DNA of 24,571 nt from Lachnoclostridium sp. UBA1241 (lineage in GTDB: Bacteria > Bacillota > Clostridia > Lachnospirales > Lachnospiraceae). The stretch covers positions 1 through 24,571 of the forward strand of contig DBWJ01000085.1 in NCBI GenBank assembly GCA_002308955.1, given 5' to 3'. The notes beneath the pieces were generated by a model. The model did no database searches and was not told where the DNA came from. It saw nothing but the letters and a program-made list of their open reading frames with translations. Each line of letters opens with the position of its first letter. Position 1 is the stretch's first letter. Below, one piece after another: positions 23,400-24,571 of this stretch. The position numbers and the translations under genes are program-made.

Positions 23400-23418
23400 A
23401 TCCGGTTGCAAACCGGAT
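23400..23418 (+). other. Perfect hairpin directly after the hydE stop
   Basis: ATCCGGTT-GCA-AACCGGAT, 8-bp perfect stem, immediately after TGA (23397-23399). No T-tract. It overlaps the -35 box of the hydG promoter, so it may be a 3' end stabiliser for hydE mRNA or a dyad operator for hydG. Confidence 0.55.
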
Positions 23419-23435
23419 GACACAGGTGCTATAAT
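23406..23435 (+). promoter_or_regulatory. Predicted promoter of hydG
   Basis: TTGCAA (23406-23411), 18-bp spacer, TATAAT (23430-23435) preceded by TGC (extended -10). Start near 23442, 81 bases before the hydG ATG. Confidence 0.68.
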
Positions 23436-23442
23436 GAAAACG

Positions 23443-23468
23443 ATGGGAATGCCATTCGGGATTCCCAT
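23443..23468 (+). other. Leader hairpin of hydG
   Basis: Perfect 8-bp stem ATGGGAAT / ATTCCCAT with a 10-base loop, beginning at the predicted transcription start of hydG. No T-tract. Possible 5' stabiliser or protein-binding site. Confidence 0.5.
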
Positions 23469-23522
23469 TGAATATATCTGACGGGAAAGAGATTTCTGAC
23501 CCACAAGAAAGGACAATTGAAT

Positions 23523-24571
23523 ATGGCTAAGTATGATCCCAAATCTCTGATCGCGGAGGAGTTCATCAATGATGAGGAAATCCGCGAAACTCTGCGATAC
23601 GCGGAAGAGCACAAGCATGACCTTCCGTTAATCGAATCCATTCTCGAGAAGGCACGGCCGAAGAAGAACGGAAACGGCTGCACCTGCGCCGGGCTTACCC
23701 ACCGCGAGGCATCCGTGCTGCTTGCCTGTGACCTTCCGGAAATCACCGAACGCATCTATCAAATTGCAGAAGAAATCAAGCTCGCATTTTACGGAAACCG
23801 TATCGTGATTTTTGCGCCCTTATACCTTTCGAACTACTGCATCAACAGCTGCGTTTACTGCCCTTATCACATCAAAAACAGACACATTCCGAGAAAAAAG
23901 CTGACACAGGATGAAGTGCGCGCGGAAGTCATTGCCCTTCAGGACATGGGGCATAAGAGACTTGCCATCGAGTCCGGCGAGGACCCGGTCAACAACCCGA
24001 TTGAGTATATTCTCGAGTGTATCAAGACAATCTACAGCGTGCATCACAAAAACGGCGACATCCGCCGCGTGAACGTGAATATCGCCGCCACGACGGTTGA
24101 GAATTACCGGAAGCTTAAGGAAGCCGGAATCGGAACCTATATCCTTTTCCAGGAGACCTACAACCGGGAAAGGTATCTCAAGCTGCATCCCACGGGGCCA
24201 AAGGGCAATTATGAGTGGCATACCGAGGCCATGGACCGCGCCCAGGAAGGCGGCTGCGACGATGTGGGAATAGGCGTGCTCTTCGGCCTTGACAACTATA
24301 TGTATGAACTCGTGGGCCTGCTGATGCATGCCGAGCACCTGGAGGCGCGCTTTGGCGTTGGGCCGCATACCATAAGCGTCCCGAGGATCTGCCCGGCCGA
24401 CGGCATCTCCACGGCCGATTTTCCCGACGCCCTTCCGGATTCCATCTTCCGCAAGCTTGTGGCGGTGCTCCGCGTGGCCGTCCCGTACACCGGGATGATA
24501 ATCTCCACCAGGGAGTCGCAGCGGATGAGGGAGCAGCTGCTGGACTGCGGCATTTCCCAGATCAGCGGCGG
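23523..24571 (+). CDS. hydG: [FeFe]-hydrogenase maturase HydG, 5' part (runs off the window)
   Basis: First 349 residues of a protein usually about 470. Radical SAM tyrosine lyase that makes the CO and cyanide ligands of the H-cluster. Seen: the HydG/ThiH-type start (ending CTCAGLTHREASVLLACD, residues 53-70), radical SAM CX3CX2C as C106-INS-C110-VY-C113 followed by PYH, ESGEDPVNNP, LFQETYNRERYLKLHPTGPK, DDVGIGVLFGLDNY, HTISVPRICPAD, and AVPYTGMIISTRES near the edge. AAAGGA lies 9 bases before the ATG. The C-terminal auxiliary-cluster domain is outside the window. By hand count G+C rises from about 50% (23521-24180) to about 62% (24181-24571) while the protein stays intact. Confidence 0.95.
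   Translation, partial: MAKYDPKSLIAEEFINDEEIRETLRYAEEHKHDLPLIESILEKARPKKNGNGCTCAGLTHREASVLLACDLPEITERIYQIAEEIKLAFYGNRIVIFAPLYLSNYCINSCVYCPYHIKNRHIPRKKLTQDEVRAEVIALQDMGHKRLAIESGEDPVNNPIEYILECIKTIYSVHHKNGDIRRVNVNIAATTVENYRKLKEAGIGTYILFQETYNRERYLKLHPTGPKGNYEWHTEAMDRAQEGGCDDVGIGVLFGLDNYMYELVGLLMHAEHLEARFGVGPHTISVPRICPADGISTADFPDALPDSIFRKLVAVLRVAVPYTGMIISTRESQRMREQLLDCGISQISG

Overview
The window looks like chromosomal DNA of an anaerobic, fermentative member of the Clostridia, most likely Lachnospiraceae. The reasons are the DUF4250 and DUF6472 small proteins, YigZ, the class A PBP with a Pro/Ser/Thr tail, a cytosolic cellobiose phosphorylase and the [FeFe]-hydrogenase maturases HydE and HydG. 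Base composition is a little over half G+C by eye. The family placement is inference; no rRNA or other taxonomic marker is present. Both ends cut genes: the 3' part of valS on the left and the 5' two thirds of hydG on the right.

Layout. (1) 1-5458: end of valS, then a plus-strand cluster from its own promoter (46-aa protein, zinc-ribbon/TPR membrane protein, membrane-anchored phosphodiester glycosidase, single-pass unknown protein), then tRNA-Val(CAC) with its own promoter and terminators. (2) 5459-5912: a 450-bp non-coding stretch with four regularly spaced inverted-repeat hairpins (85-bp period), bracketed by two identical copies of a terminator hairpin. This is the strangest part of the window. 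(3) 5913-8744: divergent MFS transporter (-) and polytopic membrane protein (+), separated by five tandem 11-bp A-tract repeats. (4) 8785-12826, minus strand: DUF4250 - yigZ from one promoter, then PBP1A - DUF6472 from a second one. (5) 12596-17308, plus strand: rarA, small membrane protein, DUF4015 putative glycoside hydrolase and a lipoprotein, closed by a terminator. The only good rarA promoter I see lies beyond DUF4250, so the rarA leader would run antisense through it. (6) 17309-17542: a 185-nt long-hairpin element between two convergent terminators. (7) 17565-20045: cellobiose phosphorylase (-). (8) 20163-24571, plus strand: a divergent promoter drives an NfrB-like glycosyltransferase with a C-terminal MshEN domain, then hydE, then hydG with its own promoter.

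Themes. Cell envelope and polysaccharide functions dominate: PBP1A, the phosphodiester glycosidase, the DUF4015 hydrolase, the lipoprotein, the NfrB-like synthase and several unrecognised membrane proteins. Cellobiose phosphorolysis, a sugar-type MFS transporter and hydrogenase maturation fit a plant-fibre-fermenting, hydrogen-producing anaerobe. Intrinsic terminators in this DNA repeatedly reuse one GCCGTCGC core, and several leaders carry a small hairpin at or just after the predicted transcription start.

All promoters and terminators were read by eye; all functional calls are from motif recognition without database search.
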